Part shown: positions 1-13,309 of the stretch, one piece after another
Layout: each line of letters begins with the position of its first letter
Position numbering within the stretch: the stretch's first letter is position 1
Origin: Ichthyophonus hoferi
Lineage: Eukaryota; Opisthokonta; Ichthyosporea; Ichthyophonida; Ichthyophonidae
Length of the DNA stretch: 14,044 nt
Direction of reading: 5' to 3'
Assembly (NCBI GenBank): GCA_002751075.1
Contig: NAOQ01000845.1
Location: 4,111 to 18,154 of the forward strand
The notes under the pieces: generated by a model
Told to the model about the DNA's origin: nothing
Seen by the model: the letters and a program-made list of their open reading frames with translations, nothing else
Databases searched by the model: none
Program-made: the position numbers and the translations under genes

Positions 1-62
1 AATATAGTAGTATAGTAGTATAATAGTATAGTAGTATAATAGTACAATGCTATAATAGCATA
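1..62. repeat. TAG/TAT-type low-complexity repeat
   Basis: The window opens in a run of TAGTATA and TAATAGTA words. Read on the minus strand it becomes TACTATTATAC words, the same vocabulary as the large plus-strand array at 1297-2075, so this is the same repeat type in the opposite orientation. The left edge is cut by the window. Confidence 0.7.
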
Positions 63-239
63 TGTACATTAGTATATATATATATATATCTTTCTACAAT
101 TTAAAATTTAAAACTAATAGCATATAAGGCAAATACACAATGGAAATAGCATATTTAAACCTCAAATAAAAACTAAAACTAAAGTATAAAACAGTTATGA
201 AATACTTCTGCTATATTTAAATAGGATGGGATAACCTAC

Positions 240-327
240 CATTAAGTAAAGTACTCCAACGTGATAAACTACTGGAACTTTGTGTCGTTTTTAATTCTGG
301 CTCTTGTACTGGCAGATCAATGTTTCC
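240..327 (-). CDS. Exon of unrecognised gene (downstream of the 690-890 exon)
   Basis: An 88-nt internal exon on the minus strand. It has a good acceptor (ttatttaaccacag) and a consensus donor (G|gtaggt). It is open from phase 0, starting GNIDLPVQEPELK and ending with a serine run and RWSTLLN, and it closes in phase 1. The entry phase matches the exit phase of the exon at 690-890, so the two join without a frame break. The composition (Ser, Thr, Glu, Pro) suggests a disordered region. No domain is recognised. The following exon must lie outside the window, because nothing convincing is seen in 1-239. Confidence 0.6.
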
Positions 328-689
328 CTGTGGTTATTTAAATTTTAAACAGGAGTAAATAAATATTAAAAATTTAAATAGGAGTAAAGTAAACTTTTTT
401 TTCTCAAAAACCACCTCTTAATTAGTAGTCAGTTGCTATTCTTGTGATAAATATTTAAAGTTTAATAGTTTAATATTATACTATTATTAGGTATTACTGA
501 GTATTTTGCATTATCGTTTATCTTAGACTAATAGCTAATTGTTTATAAATAGAAATAGAAATTTAAAAAAATTACCAATCAAAACCACTCGGCTAAACTA
601 ACATAAAACTATTAATATCCTATATATAGGAAATAAAGTACTAGCAAGTAAAATATAAGCACAATAAATTTAATTTTTTTAGATCATAC

Positions 690-890
690 CATTGATTCAT
701 TAGCAGAGGGAATCGAAAATTCATCATCCAATGAAGAACAAGTTGATTCATTAGTATGCCTACGACAAGGGGTATTATTGGTTGTAGACGGACGTGCGAT
801 AACCGATTCAGGTGTACCAATGACGATTGGTGTTTTAGGTTTTTCTTGTAAAAGTTGTAACTTCTCCCATAGGATAGCAGACCTTGATCG
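690..890 (-). CDS. Exon of unrecognised Ser/Thr-rich gene
   Basis: A 201-nt exon (67 codons, phase 0 at both ends) on the minus strand. The acceptor is very strong: a long pyrimidine tract ending ttttttatag just above 890. The donor is ATG|gtatga. The frame begins RSRSAILWEKLQLLQEKPK, which has helical, possibly coiled-coil character. It then passes into a polar Ser/Thr/Asn-rich stretch including GTPESVIARPS and DDEFSIPSANESM. It joins in frame to the exon at 240-327. A longer 102-codon frame over the same bases (641-949, minus) reads straight through both splice sites and is hydrophobic at its N-terminus only because it translates the pyrimidine tract. I take the spliced frame as the real one. 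The earlier exon would lie to the right, across the repeats at 1011-2075, and was not found. The protein family is unknown; the length and splice signals support a real gene, not a shadow. Confidence 0.62.
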
Positions 891-1010
891 CTATAAAAAA
901 CAAAAAAAAAAAGGAGAAAGAGAATAAAGAAGAAAACAAAATGTAGCATTAGTGAAAGAATAGCACGCTAATTGGTTATATAAAATATATAGTATAATGA
1001 AGTGGTGATG

Positions 1011-1071
<61 letters not shown>

Positions 1072-1100
1072 TGTATGTATGTATATGTATGTATGTATGT
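1011..1100. repeat. (ATGT)n microsatellite
   Basis: About 90 bp of nearly uninterrupted ATGT/GTAT tetranucleotide repeat with two ATAT interruptions. It falls in the putative intron upstream of the exon at 690-890. The 60-codon minus-strand frame of repeated Ile-His-Thr-Tyr over this span is a by-product of the repeat. Confidence 0.95.
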
Positions 1101-1296
1101 AAGCTAGTATGATAGGATGTATTAATGTATATTATTATCTTGATTTGCATTACATATACAGAAACACATATATGTCATGATATTAATATAGACATGTAAG
1201 TTGATAGGTGTACAATCAGTTGTTAATATGCAACATAAATGATCATCACAACAACAGTAACAAACTAATTAACGTATATTGTTATACCATTACACT

Positions 1297-2075
1297 GTTC
1301 TATTAGTATACTATTATACTATTATACTATTATATTCTCATACTATTATATTATTATATTATTATATTATTATACTATTCTATTCTTATATTCTTATACT
1401 CTTATGCTATTATACAACTATATCATTATATTATTTCACTACTATACTATTATATTCTTATGCTATAATATTCTTATACTATTATATTATTATACTATTA
1501 TATTATTACACAATAATATTCTTATGCTATTCTATTATTATACTATTATATTATTATTTTATTATACTATTATATTCTTACATTTTTATACTATATTATT
1601 ATTATACTATTATACTATTATACTATCATCTATCATATTATGATATCATCATACTATTATATTCTTATACTATTATATTATTATACTATTATATTCTTAT
1701 GCTATTATATTATGATATTATTATACTGTCATACTGTTATATTATTATATTCTTAACATATTTTATTATTATACTATTATATTATTACATTCTTATACTA
1801 TTATATTATGATATTATTATACTGTTATATTGTTATATTATTATATTCTTAACATATTTTACTATTATACTATTATATTATTATATTCTTATACTATTAT
1901 ATTCTTATACTATTATATTATGAAACTATTATATTCTTATACTATTATATTCTCATACTATTATATTATTATATTATTATATGATTATATTATTATATTA
2001 TTATATTCTTATACTACTACATTATTACATTTTTATACTCTTATACTAGATTATTATACTACTATACTATTATAC
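1297..2075. repeat. Large TAT/TTA-type minisatellite with 96-bp higher-order unit
   Basis: Nearly 780 bp is built from a small set of words: TATACTATTATA, TTATATTCTTATAC and TATTATATTATTA. A higher-order unit is visible: the block containing TTATGATATTATTATACTG followed by TTCTTAACATATTTTA occurs twice, with the TCTTAACATA word at 1751 and 1847, a spacing of 96 bp. Spacings that are multiples of three keep one frame free of stops, giving a spurious 214-codon Tyr/Ile/Leu frame (1279-1923) and two shorter ones. The array lies between the left-hand exons and the rRNA fossil. Confidence 0.9.
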
Positions 2076-2099
2076 GTACGCACATGCACATGTATGTAC

Positions 2100-2740
2100 C
2101 TTATGCCCTGTAAGAAGAGGCATTGTGAATGTTGAATAAAGGTATGTTTAAGATAATGGTACACTATACAAATAATATTATATAAATATTTCCAATATAT
2201 ATGTATGTTTATTTAAGGTTGTATATAGATGGATACATATTCATAAATGTAAGCAGGTCTAGGAAATTTAATTTTGTATTTTGTTATTGAAAAATACTTC
2301 AACTGTAGGCTTATTGGCTCTTAACGCACCATATAATGAGCAATGGAACTTGCTACTAAGTGAGCCGATAAAAACCGACAAATTCTATATATATGGATAG
2401 ATATACGGATAGATAGATGTATAAGTATAAAGACAATGATAAACTATACAAATATTTATTATAGTTGTTATTAATCATATATGTATATTATTTTAGAGCA
2501 TTCTATAAAGTTTTCAATATTGTAGCAATTTTTTAAGTTGAATAATATAGGGGTTTTCAAGCAAAAGGCTAATTTTCCCCATGGGCTTATTTTTTTGATA
2601 AGATCTGATACGATCGAAATGATGCAAAGCTGGTTCTTGAGCAAAAAAATATATAAATGTAGGTTTCATAAAATGGTAAATAAAACTACCAAATACTACT
2701 GTTCAGTCATATAAAAATATCACTCTTAATACTAGTTATG
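2100..2740. other. Non-coding stretch with one imperfect hairpin
   Basis: AT-rich sequence with no supported exon. TTATTGGCTC (2311-2320) and GAGCCGATAA (2362-2371) form a 10-bp inverted repeat with one mismatch around a 41-nt loop. A short GATA-type run lies near 2396-2426. A minus-strand stretch near 2500-2630 is open for about 50 codons but has no convincing splice pair. Confidence 0.5.
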
Positions 2741-2775
2741 AAAAGTCATATTCCTGAATTCTGTCTCTTCGTAAG

Positions 2776-2831
2776 CACTTCTAAGGAAGGCAACTGGTGC
2801 GCGAATTACCCAATCCTGACACAGGGAGGTA
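2776..2831 (+). pseudogene. Fossil fragment of nuclear 18S rRNA
   Basis: The stretch containing AAGGAAGGCAACTGGTGCGC and AATTACCCAATCCTGACACA, ending AGGGAGGTA, matches the near-universal 18S segment AAGGAAGGCAGCAGGCGCGC ... AATTACCCAATCC ... GGGAGGTA as I recall it. I count about five mismatches over 56 nt. Neither the preceding GGAGCCTGAGAAACGG nor the following GTGACAATAAATAAC of real 18S is recognisable, so this is an isolated small insert in the plus orientation, not part of an rDNA unit. It is not expected to be functional. Confidence 0.75.
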
Positions 2832-3064
2832 AAAGTACTTGAATTTAGTTGGTATGATAACAAATTTGGTATTAGTTAATCGAGTGCAGAGTTTGATATG
2901 CTATGTGATTATAACTTACAACACTGGTTTTGCAGTAATCTCATAATGTAATACTACCCTCTTTTATATTATATGTATGCAATAATAATACATAATAGTA
3001 TAAAATATTGAATTTTATGTTTACCCATGTAAAGGCTATGTGAATATAAAAACTTCGCTTTCAG

Positions 3065-3196
3065 GTAATTGCTTTTGGCTCTAGGAGGTTGATTAGTGAG
3101 ATATTGAAATGTATGTTGAGTATTGGTCCAGAAGTTGTGAGTGTGAATTTCTGGATTCGTGATTGTAAACTTGCCGATCTAAAGGAGAACAAATAA
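3065..3196 (+). CDS. Possible terminal exon of a small unrecognised plus-strand gene
   Basis: A 132-nt segment follows a good acceptor (cttcgctttcag) and is open for 43 codons to a TAA. It starts VIAFGSRRLISEILK and ends DCKLADLKENK. AATAAA overlaps the stop codon (3192-3197), which could serve as a poly(A) signal. An upstream first exon is conceivable at 2738-2770, where ATGAAAAGTCATATTCC runs to a donor at CTTC|gtaagc and joins in phase 0, but that is a guess. It would converge tail-to-tail with ACAT1, whose stop is at 3483. No domain is recognised. It could equally be a chance open segment. Confidence 0.3.
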   Translation, partial: VIAFGSRRLISEILKCMLSIGPEVVSVNFWIRDCKLADLKENK

Positions 3197-3456
3197 ATTG
3201 AAATTCTTTACGTCTTCTATTATAGTAAAAAAACATTAGTTCATTTTTTTTCGTGTTATCTTTTATATGTACTATAATTTTTAATAGATTATAATTCCTT
3301 TAAAATGAGAAGAATAGTTTTAAAAGTATTTACATACTTATATGATTGATATAACTAACATACGTAGCATCCTTTTACTGGGTAAATCATGCTGATTAGC
3401 AAGCATGCTGTTGATAACAAACGAGGTTGATAACATCTTAGATTGCAATTAAGTAA

Positions 3457-3462
3457 TTTATT
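3457..3462 (-). promoter_or_regulatory. Poly(A) signal of ACAT1
   Basis: AATAAA on the minus strand, about 21 nt after the ACAT1 stop codon, is the first such hexamer downstream. It implies a very short 3' UTR with cleavage near 3435-3445. Confidence 0.6.
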
Positions 3463-3482
3463 TGATTTTTAATGGAGCGGTT

Positions 3483-8600
<5,118 letters not shown>

Positions 8601-9200
8601 GTCGACACTATACCCTGTACAACAATAGGATATATATCATGTTATTTTATGGTACTCTATTGTCCATTTAAAGTAAATTTTAAACAAATCAGTTAGAAAT
8701 GATTGGCAAAATTCCACACATGACAGATAAACTGCTAGGGCTAAATGTCAAGGTGAGATATGCGCGGATTTTAAAATATATTTATGTGGTACAAATAATT
8801 GGTGGATAAAAAAGTGGGTATAATATATATATAATTTTAATAACAAAAGGCAAGACTTAATGATTGTGATATGATACATCTCCGTGAAATAGTAGTAATT
8901 ATACCATATTTAAATATAATAATATATCTTTAAATAGTTTAAATGACAATAAAATTAACGGTCTTCTATGATTTGTCTACTTTAATAAGTATGACGTTTT
9001 TTTTGAATACATGTAAGTGAAATGCTCGGGCCCCTGATCATTATGGTAAAGTTAAGTAAAGATTAAATGCCAATCGAAATAACACGGGTGGATTGATATT
9101 AATATAATAGATTGATTGGCGAACAGTGAAATTTAAATTTTAACCAAAACTCTAAGAACATCTTTGAGGCTGCGATTGGTTCGTGGTTTATATATACAGC
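8601..9200 (-). promoter_or_regulatory. Presumed 5' flank of ACAT1
   Basis: No exon is seen. The stretch holds several CCAAT/ATTGG words (8701, 8800, 9070, 9112, 9175) and the only two GC-rich patches nearby, TATGCGCGG near 8760 and CTCGGGCCCC near 9024. No well-placed TATA box for ACAT1 was found. Promoter assignment rests on position only. Confidence 0.35.
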
Positions 9201-9726
9201 TATTATAAACTTATCATGTGCGTTTATGTGTTTATCTTTATTATCTTCTTTATATTTTAAATGGTATATTATATATTGTAATAGCGATAGAAAGACACAA
9301 AGTCGTTTGAATTATGGGTAGCTATATGTACTTTGGTAGAACATTAAATTCTGTATAGTTGTGATAGGGGGAACATATATTGGTATACATATTTATTAAG
9401 ATATATATGTATATAAATGTGTGTATATGTATTAGGAAGTATATTCGGGATATCTGTCGCTTGCGTATTTTAAATGATAGAAATAGAATGTATATAAAAA
9501 TATATTTATATATACATAAACATATTTAAAATATAAATATATCATCAACATAGGCTGATTTACATATAAGAGTAATAAAATAATAATAAAAAGCGGAAGA
9601 GTATTATACTATACAATATTGAAGAAAAAGAAATACAACAAGAAAATGATGTTAGTACAGAAAATAAAATAAATCTAAACAAAAAATGACACACTAATAG
9701 AAAAGATGGATAGAAAGAATATAAAC

Positions 9727-9767
9727 AAATAACTTTTATAGTAAGAGAAATAACTTTTATAGTAAGA
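9727..9767. repeat. 20-bp direct repeat, period 21
   Basis: A 20-bp word beginning AAATAACTTTT occurs perfectly twice, at 9727-9746 and 9748-9767, separated by one G. It lies in intergenic DNA. Confidence 0.9.
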
Positions 9768-10466
9768 AAAACGTACTTCGTCAACAGAATGTACCCAATA
9801 TATATTTACAATTATTGTTACGAATTATTGACGTTTTCTTATATACCTTTCCTTGTTAATTTCAGTGAGCCAACTCCGTATAGTCAATCAATGATTCTAA
9901 TGCTCATACAGTCATAAATATAATTATCTATTGGCTTTCTGGAATTAAAGTTTTAAATAAATTATTTTGGTATATTGTTATTGGTTATGTTTTTTGTTTG
10001 GGACTTCCACTGTAGCGTGTTTTACATTGGATGCGAAAGGTTAGATAAGAAAATTAAAAAATTAATTAGTCTGAAATAGTAAGATTTTTCAAGAAAGATA
10101 ATGAAAAGAATAATAGTTAATTGTAATCGGAAAAAATCAATTGCATTTACAAATAAAATATGGAAAGAATAGAAGTTAAATAAACATTGTGATGAATGTA
10201 TATGTATTCATTCAATCATATGCTATTATATATAGTTATTAATTAACTGGGTCTAAACTTTATTATATATATGTCGATAAATGCTCATATTGTGATAAAC
10301 TTGTTAAGGATAGTTGTTAATGCTGATGCAATTGCAATTGTACTACATAAGAGAAAATTTCCATTGCCGTGTAACTTATGAATAGCTTTATGATAATAAA
10401 TTCCATTCGATATTGTATAATTTTCTGATGTCAACTTATTATCTAATATAACCGTATAGTATATAA

Positions 10467-10505
10467 TTTATTATTTACTTATTTATTCATTTATTTATTT
10501 ATTTA
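10467..10505. repeat. (TTTA)n microsatellite
   Basis: About 39 bp of TTTA/TTAT tetranucleotide repeat with a few substitutions in the left half. Confidence 0.85.
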
Positions 10506-10607
10506 GGTAGTGAAATATGTGGAAAATATCACTCATAATTACTGTTGATCAAATATACTTTTTATTTGTTTTTTATGTGAATATTTTATAAACTCAACTT
10601 AAATATT

Positions 10608-10637
10608 GTTGTAATTTTTAAATCACAATATTACAAC
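10608..10637. repeat. Perfect 8-bp inverted repeat
   Basis: GTTGTAAT (10608-10615) and ATTACAAC (10630-10637) form a perfect stem with a 14-nt loop. A separate perfect 12-bp palindrome, CAATTGCAATTG, sits at 10329-10340. Confidence 0.8.
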
Positions 10638-11450
10638 GATAATTAACTATATATAGTATAATAATATCAATGGAATTTATCTCCGACAGATATGTAAAGT
10701 CATATCAATTAATAAACCTGTTCAACTCAGACTACAGATATTTCAAGAGTTCGCTATTGTTTATAGTTAATAGTTATAGCAATGCAACAATATATCACAG
10801 AAATAAATATTCATAAACGAATTTGATGTTATGTGATGTGTGCAGCAACGCGATAAAATACCATAATTAGTGAGCCAATACATTCAATCAGTCATCACCC
10901 TATCCCATGAGTAATTAGATTTAAAACTGGTTGTCTCAAGGCCTCAAATATTATGCACACCTACTCCAATACTTAAATCTTTATTGCTAATAATTATGTA
11001 ACAGTTAATTAATTAAACTAATTGTTTCTAATATGCACGGAAATTTAACACAGGTAGATTGAGGCGATATCTGACATAACTACCTATATAACCCTACATC
11101 CCATTTATGAATGAAAACGGTTGCCCAGAGCCAGTCTGAACTTAACTTTCGTAATTTATTTAAGCTAGTGTTAACTAACCAATGTCTAATGGAGTTGTTA
11201 GTTTCAGTTTCTAACCCTAACTTGTACAACATTTAACTAATCTCATCATATATATATAGAGCAATCGATATGTGACATATTATTCAGGGGCTATACAGCT
11301 TTAAAGTTATTAATTTGTTTGATTGCTTATTTATTTATAGATTTATGTTTTGGGGTATATTTTAATGGTAGGTTTAGGTAAGCTGATATATGTAATGGTA
11401 ATTTAAAGTGTAAATTCAGAAATTGGTAGCGTCACTAGCAATATGATCAG

Positions 11451-11476
11451 ATACAGCATAATGTCATATGCTGTAT
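11451..11476. repeat. Perfect 10-bp hairpin
   Basis: ATACAGCATA (11451-11460) pairs completely with TATGCTGTAT (11467-11476) around the 6-nt loop ATGTCA. It lies 12 bp before an (AT)12 run at 11489-11512. There is no T-tract or nearby coding exon, so no role is assigned. Confidence 0.9.
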
Positions 11477-11488
11477 TACCACATTTAC

Positions 11489-11512
11489 ATATATATATAT
11501 ATATATATATAT
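11489..11512. repeat. (AT)12 microsatellite
   Basis: Pure AT dinucleotide run, one of several in the window. Confidence 0.95.
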
Positions 11513-12195
11513 GCATGCTGGTCGGTGTTCTATTTTTAATACTTATTAAGGTATGTAATGTTATTTGTAGAGGTAATTAATAACCAATATCAGAGAGATA
11601 CCAAGCAGAATAAGTAAGGGAATTATTCATCCAAATTATTAAATATTATTGTAAGGCATGGGTCGAATAGTGCTATTAACCCCCATTATTCATAGCATCT
11701 GTCAATTGGGTTAAAAAACTCTGGTTATTAAGCGTGCATTGTCAATGAATCACCTGCAAGGTAAAAACCAGTGCATAACCTTTTGTGATGATTAAGGGTG
11801 TTCCAAATAAATATAGAATATGCTAGCTACGTAATTATAATAGATAAATAATACCTTTGTTTTATAATATGATTATTATGGTATCCTGTTGGTCATTCAT
11901 TAATAATTAATTAATAAATTCCATGCTATATAATAGACACTATGCCATGTCTTTGTCACGTGGTGGCATTTAGATAAATGATAACTAGTTAAAATTCATA
12001 ATTTCGAATATAACTATATAAGGAAGTAATAATTGAACACTTCCTAATTTGCCCAACTAAAACGAGAAAAAAAATTCTAAAAATATTTTATAGAATGCAT
12101 GTGTAAGTGGCTCAGTTCAAGAACGTTACCCAAATAATCTTAATTTAGAATATAAACCCGGTGAATGATACAAGAAATTCACACATAGCTAATTT

Positions 12196-12232
12196 GTGCT
12201 AAGGATATTTAAACACACATTTAAATAGGCAC
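12196..12232. repeat. Two-part hairpin around a perfect 8-bp stem
   Basis: The inner stem is TATTTAAA (12206-12213) with TTTAAATA (12220-12227) around CACACA. The flanks also pair: TGTGC on the left and GCACA on the right, with a 6-nt and a 1-nt bulge. Total pairing is 13 bp. Function unknown. Confidence 0.75.
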
Positions 12233-12582
12233 AGATCTATATGATATACTTAACTATTGGTAGACTATATACATGAGATTTGTGCAATGGTTTAAATATA
12301 TTAAATAATATTGGGTTCTCGTCTTTATGTACATTGTATATAGTATATACGTGTACATAAGCTGTATTCTACACTCATGCTATTACTTTTGTATTATGAT
12401 TTTATTGTTAGTTTAATACTGCTTCCTTTCATGTCACGTATTCCACTTTTTACTAATATTATGTCTTTAGATATGATGAATTGCCTATGCAAACATGATG
12501 CTATATGCTTTGAATTTTGGGTATCATCTTGAAAAATATTTTATAAAAAAGCCAATGCCAATCTAAGTCCTGTATAGCTATA

Positions 12583-12890
12583 ATAGGATATAGTCAATTA
12601 AGGCGTTGATTTAAACCAACACACATCACTTAATGTGAGTTCATATCCTGCTCTTTCTTCACTTATTCACACTAGGGTACTCTCCCTTTCCCTGAAACTG
12701 TGCTACAATTCTTTGTATTACTCCTTTCCTTCCTCCCTCTTTCCTTTCCTATCTCATTTACACCCTAACATTCTCCCTGCTTCGCAGGTCCCGGCCTCCC
12801 TCCACCTAACCTCTATTAAAATTTTAGCCTCATGCCTGGTTATATCTAATACCACTACATACTTGGATCTTTTAACAAAGTAGTGTAAAT
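12583..12890 (+). mobile_element. tRNA-Leu-derived SINE (candidate)
   Basis: The first 70 bp read like a decayed tRNA-Leu. There is a D-arm/A-box remnant at about 12591-12604, where TCAATTAAGGCG compares with GTGGTTAAGGCG of tRNA-Leu. An anticodon arm GTTG-ATTTAAAC-CAAC follows at 12605-12620, fitting anticodon TAA. A long variable arm CACAT-CACTTA-ATGTG (12622-12637) is the class II tRNA hallmark. The B-box is AGTTCATATCC (12638-12648; consensus GGTTCRANYCC). About 240 bp of markedly pyrimidine-rich, more GC-rich sequence follows, unlike anything else in the window. The T-stem is mismatched, so it is not a working tRNA gene. The 3' edge (about 12890) is estimated from the composition change; target-site duplications were not identified. 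A plus-strand 82-codon frame inside it is incidental. Confidence 0.6.
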
Positions 12891-12894
12891 GATC

Positions 12895-13278
12895 TTAAAT
12901 TATTATTACAATCAGAGATTGTGATCGGAAATCGGAATCACAAACGGTTATACAAACCGCAAGATTTTCGATTATAAATTGAATAATCTTGTACTTTCTA
13001 TCGTATTCTACGTCGCCAATGTCAGTAATATCCCCGTCAGAAGTAAATACGGTGCGCATGGATTTGTTCGACCTACTGCTTGATGATGATGGGAGAAGCT
13101 GATATATCGGGTTGACGGCAGGTATAAGCATCTTGGTGAGAATAGCGTCTGTAGGCAGGGTGTCCTCTGAAGACAAGGGAAGATTGATGACTTTCCTCTT
13201 CTTTTCTGTATGAATTTCCTTTGAGATAATTCTTGGTGTCAAAGGGAGCGCCCTTTTAGAATATTTTTTCCTAGGCAC
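12895..13278 (-). CDS. Unrecognised open frame, basic N-terminus, Ser-rich centre
   Basis: A 127-codon minus-strand frame opening with GTG, so its start is not a normal one. It reads PRKKYSKRALPLTPR, then a basic KEIHTEKKRKV segment (possible nuclear signal), then LLPSSSSSRSNKS and an acidic TSDGDITDIGDVEYD. The last 30 residues are hydrophobic and less protein-like. The composition looks coding, but the start is unclear. An in-frame TAA lies just upstream, and the nearest ATG (13295) is in another frame and reaches a stop after 18 codons. Possible explanations are a spliced exon entered at a weak acceptor (gtgcctag), a one-base length difference in the A6 run near 13270, or a decayed gene. 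A TATA box is placed suitably upstream. No family is recognised. The stop abuts the presumed SINE end. Confidence 0.35.
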   Translation of the reverse strand: MPRKKYSKRALPLTPRIISKEIHTEKKRKVINLPLSSEDTLPTDAILTKMLIPAVNPIYQLLPSSSSSRSNKSMRTVFTSDGDITDIGDVEYDRKYKIIQFIIENLAVCITVCDSDFRSQSLIVIII

Positions 13279-13309
13279 ACTTTATCTAGTTGCATTTCGA
13301 TATCTAAAA

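Larger units (their letters stand above)
9200..12580. other. Long gene-free AT-rich stretch
   Basis: I see no supported exon on either strand over about 3.4 kb. Open frames here (for example 9560-9784 minus) are low-complexity. The content is microsatellites, short direct repeats and several short perfect inverted repeats, listed separately. Confidence 0.6.

Noticed and set aside
968-1150. 60-codon minus-strand frame rich in His/Thr/Tyr/Ile
   Set aside because: Translation of the ATGT microsatellite.
1011-2075. CRISPR-like array
   Set aside because: The repeats are simple and contiguous, with no unique spacers of even length, and the genome is eukaryotic.
1279-2135. Long plus-strand frames of Tyr/Ile/Leu (up to 214 codons)
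   Set aside because: They translate a TAT/TTA minisatellite whose unit lengths are multiples of three. There is no natural protein composition and no splice context.
2500-2640. Minus-strand open stretch of about 50 codons (NQLCIISIVSDLIKK onwards)
   Set aside because: It has an acceptor-like site but no convincing donor, no recognised similarity and an AT-rich, low-information reading.
8717-8750. Tiny plus-strand exon (acceptor gacag, donor AAG|gtgaga, about 30 nt)
   Set aside because: Splice-like edges, but only about ten codons, with no partner exon on the plus strand.
9560-9784. 74-codon hydrophobic minus-strand frame
   Set aside because: Low-complexity Phe/Leu/Ser reading of an A-rich stretch, part of it the 20-bp direct repeat. 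No splice sites or similarity.
12583-12655. Functional tRNA-Leu gene
   Set aside because: The anticodon arm is one base short, the T-stem is mismatched and no acceptor stem pairs, so it is a decayed head, not a working tRNA.
12635-12883. 82-codon plus-strand frame
   Set aside because: It lies entirely within the pyrimidine-rich body of the presumed SINE; the Ser/Leu/Pro content follows from base composition.
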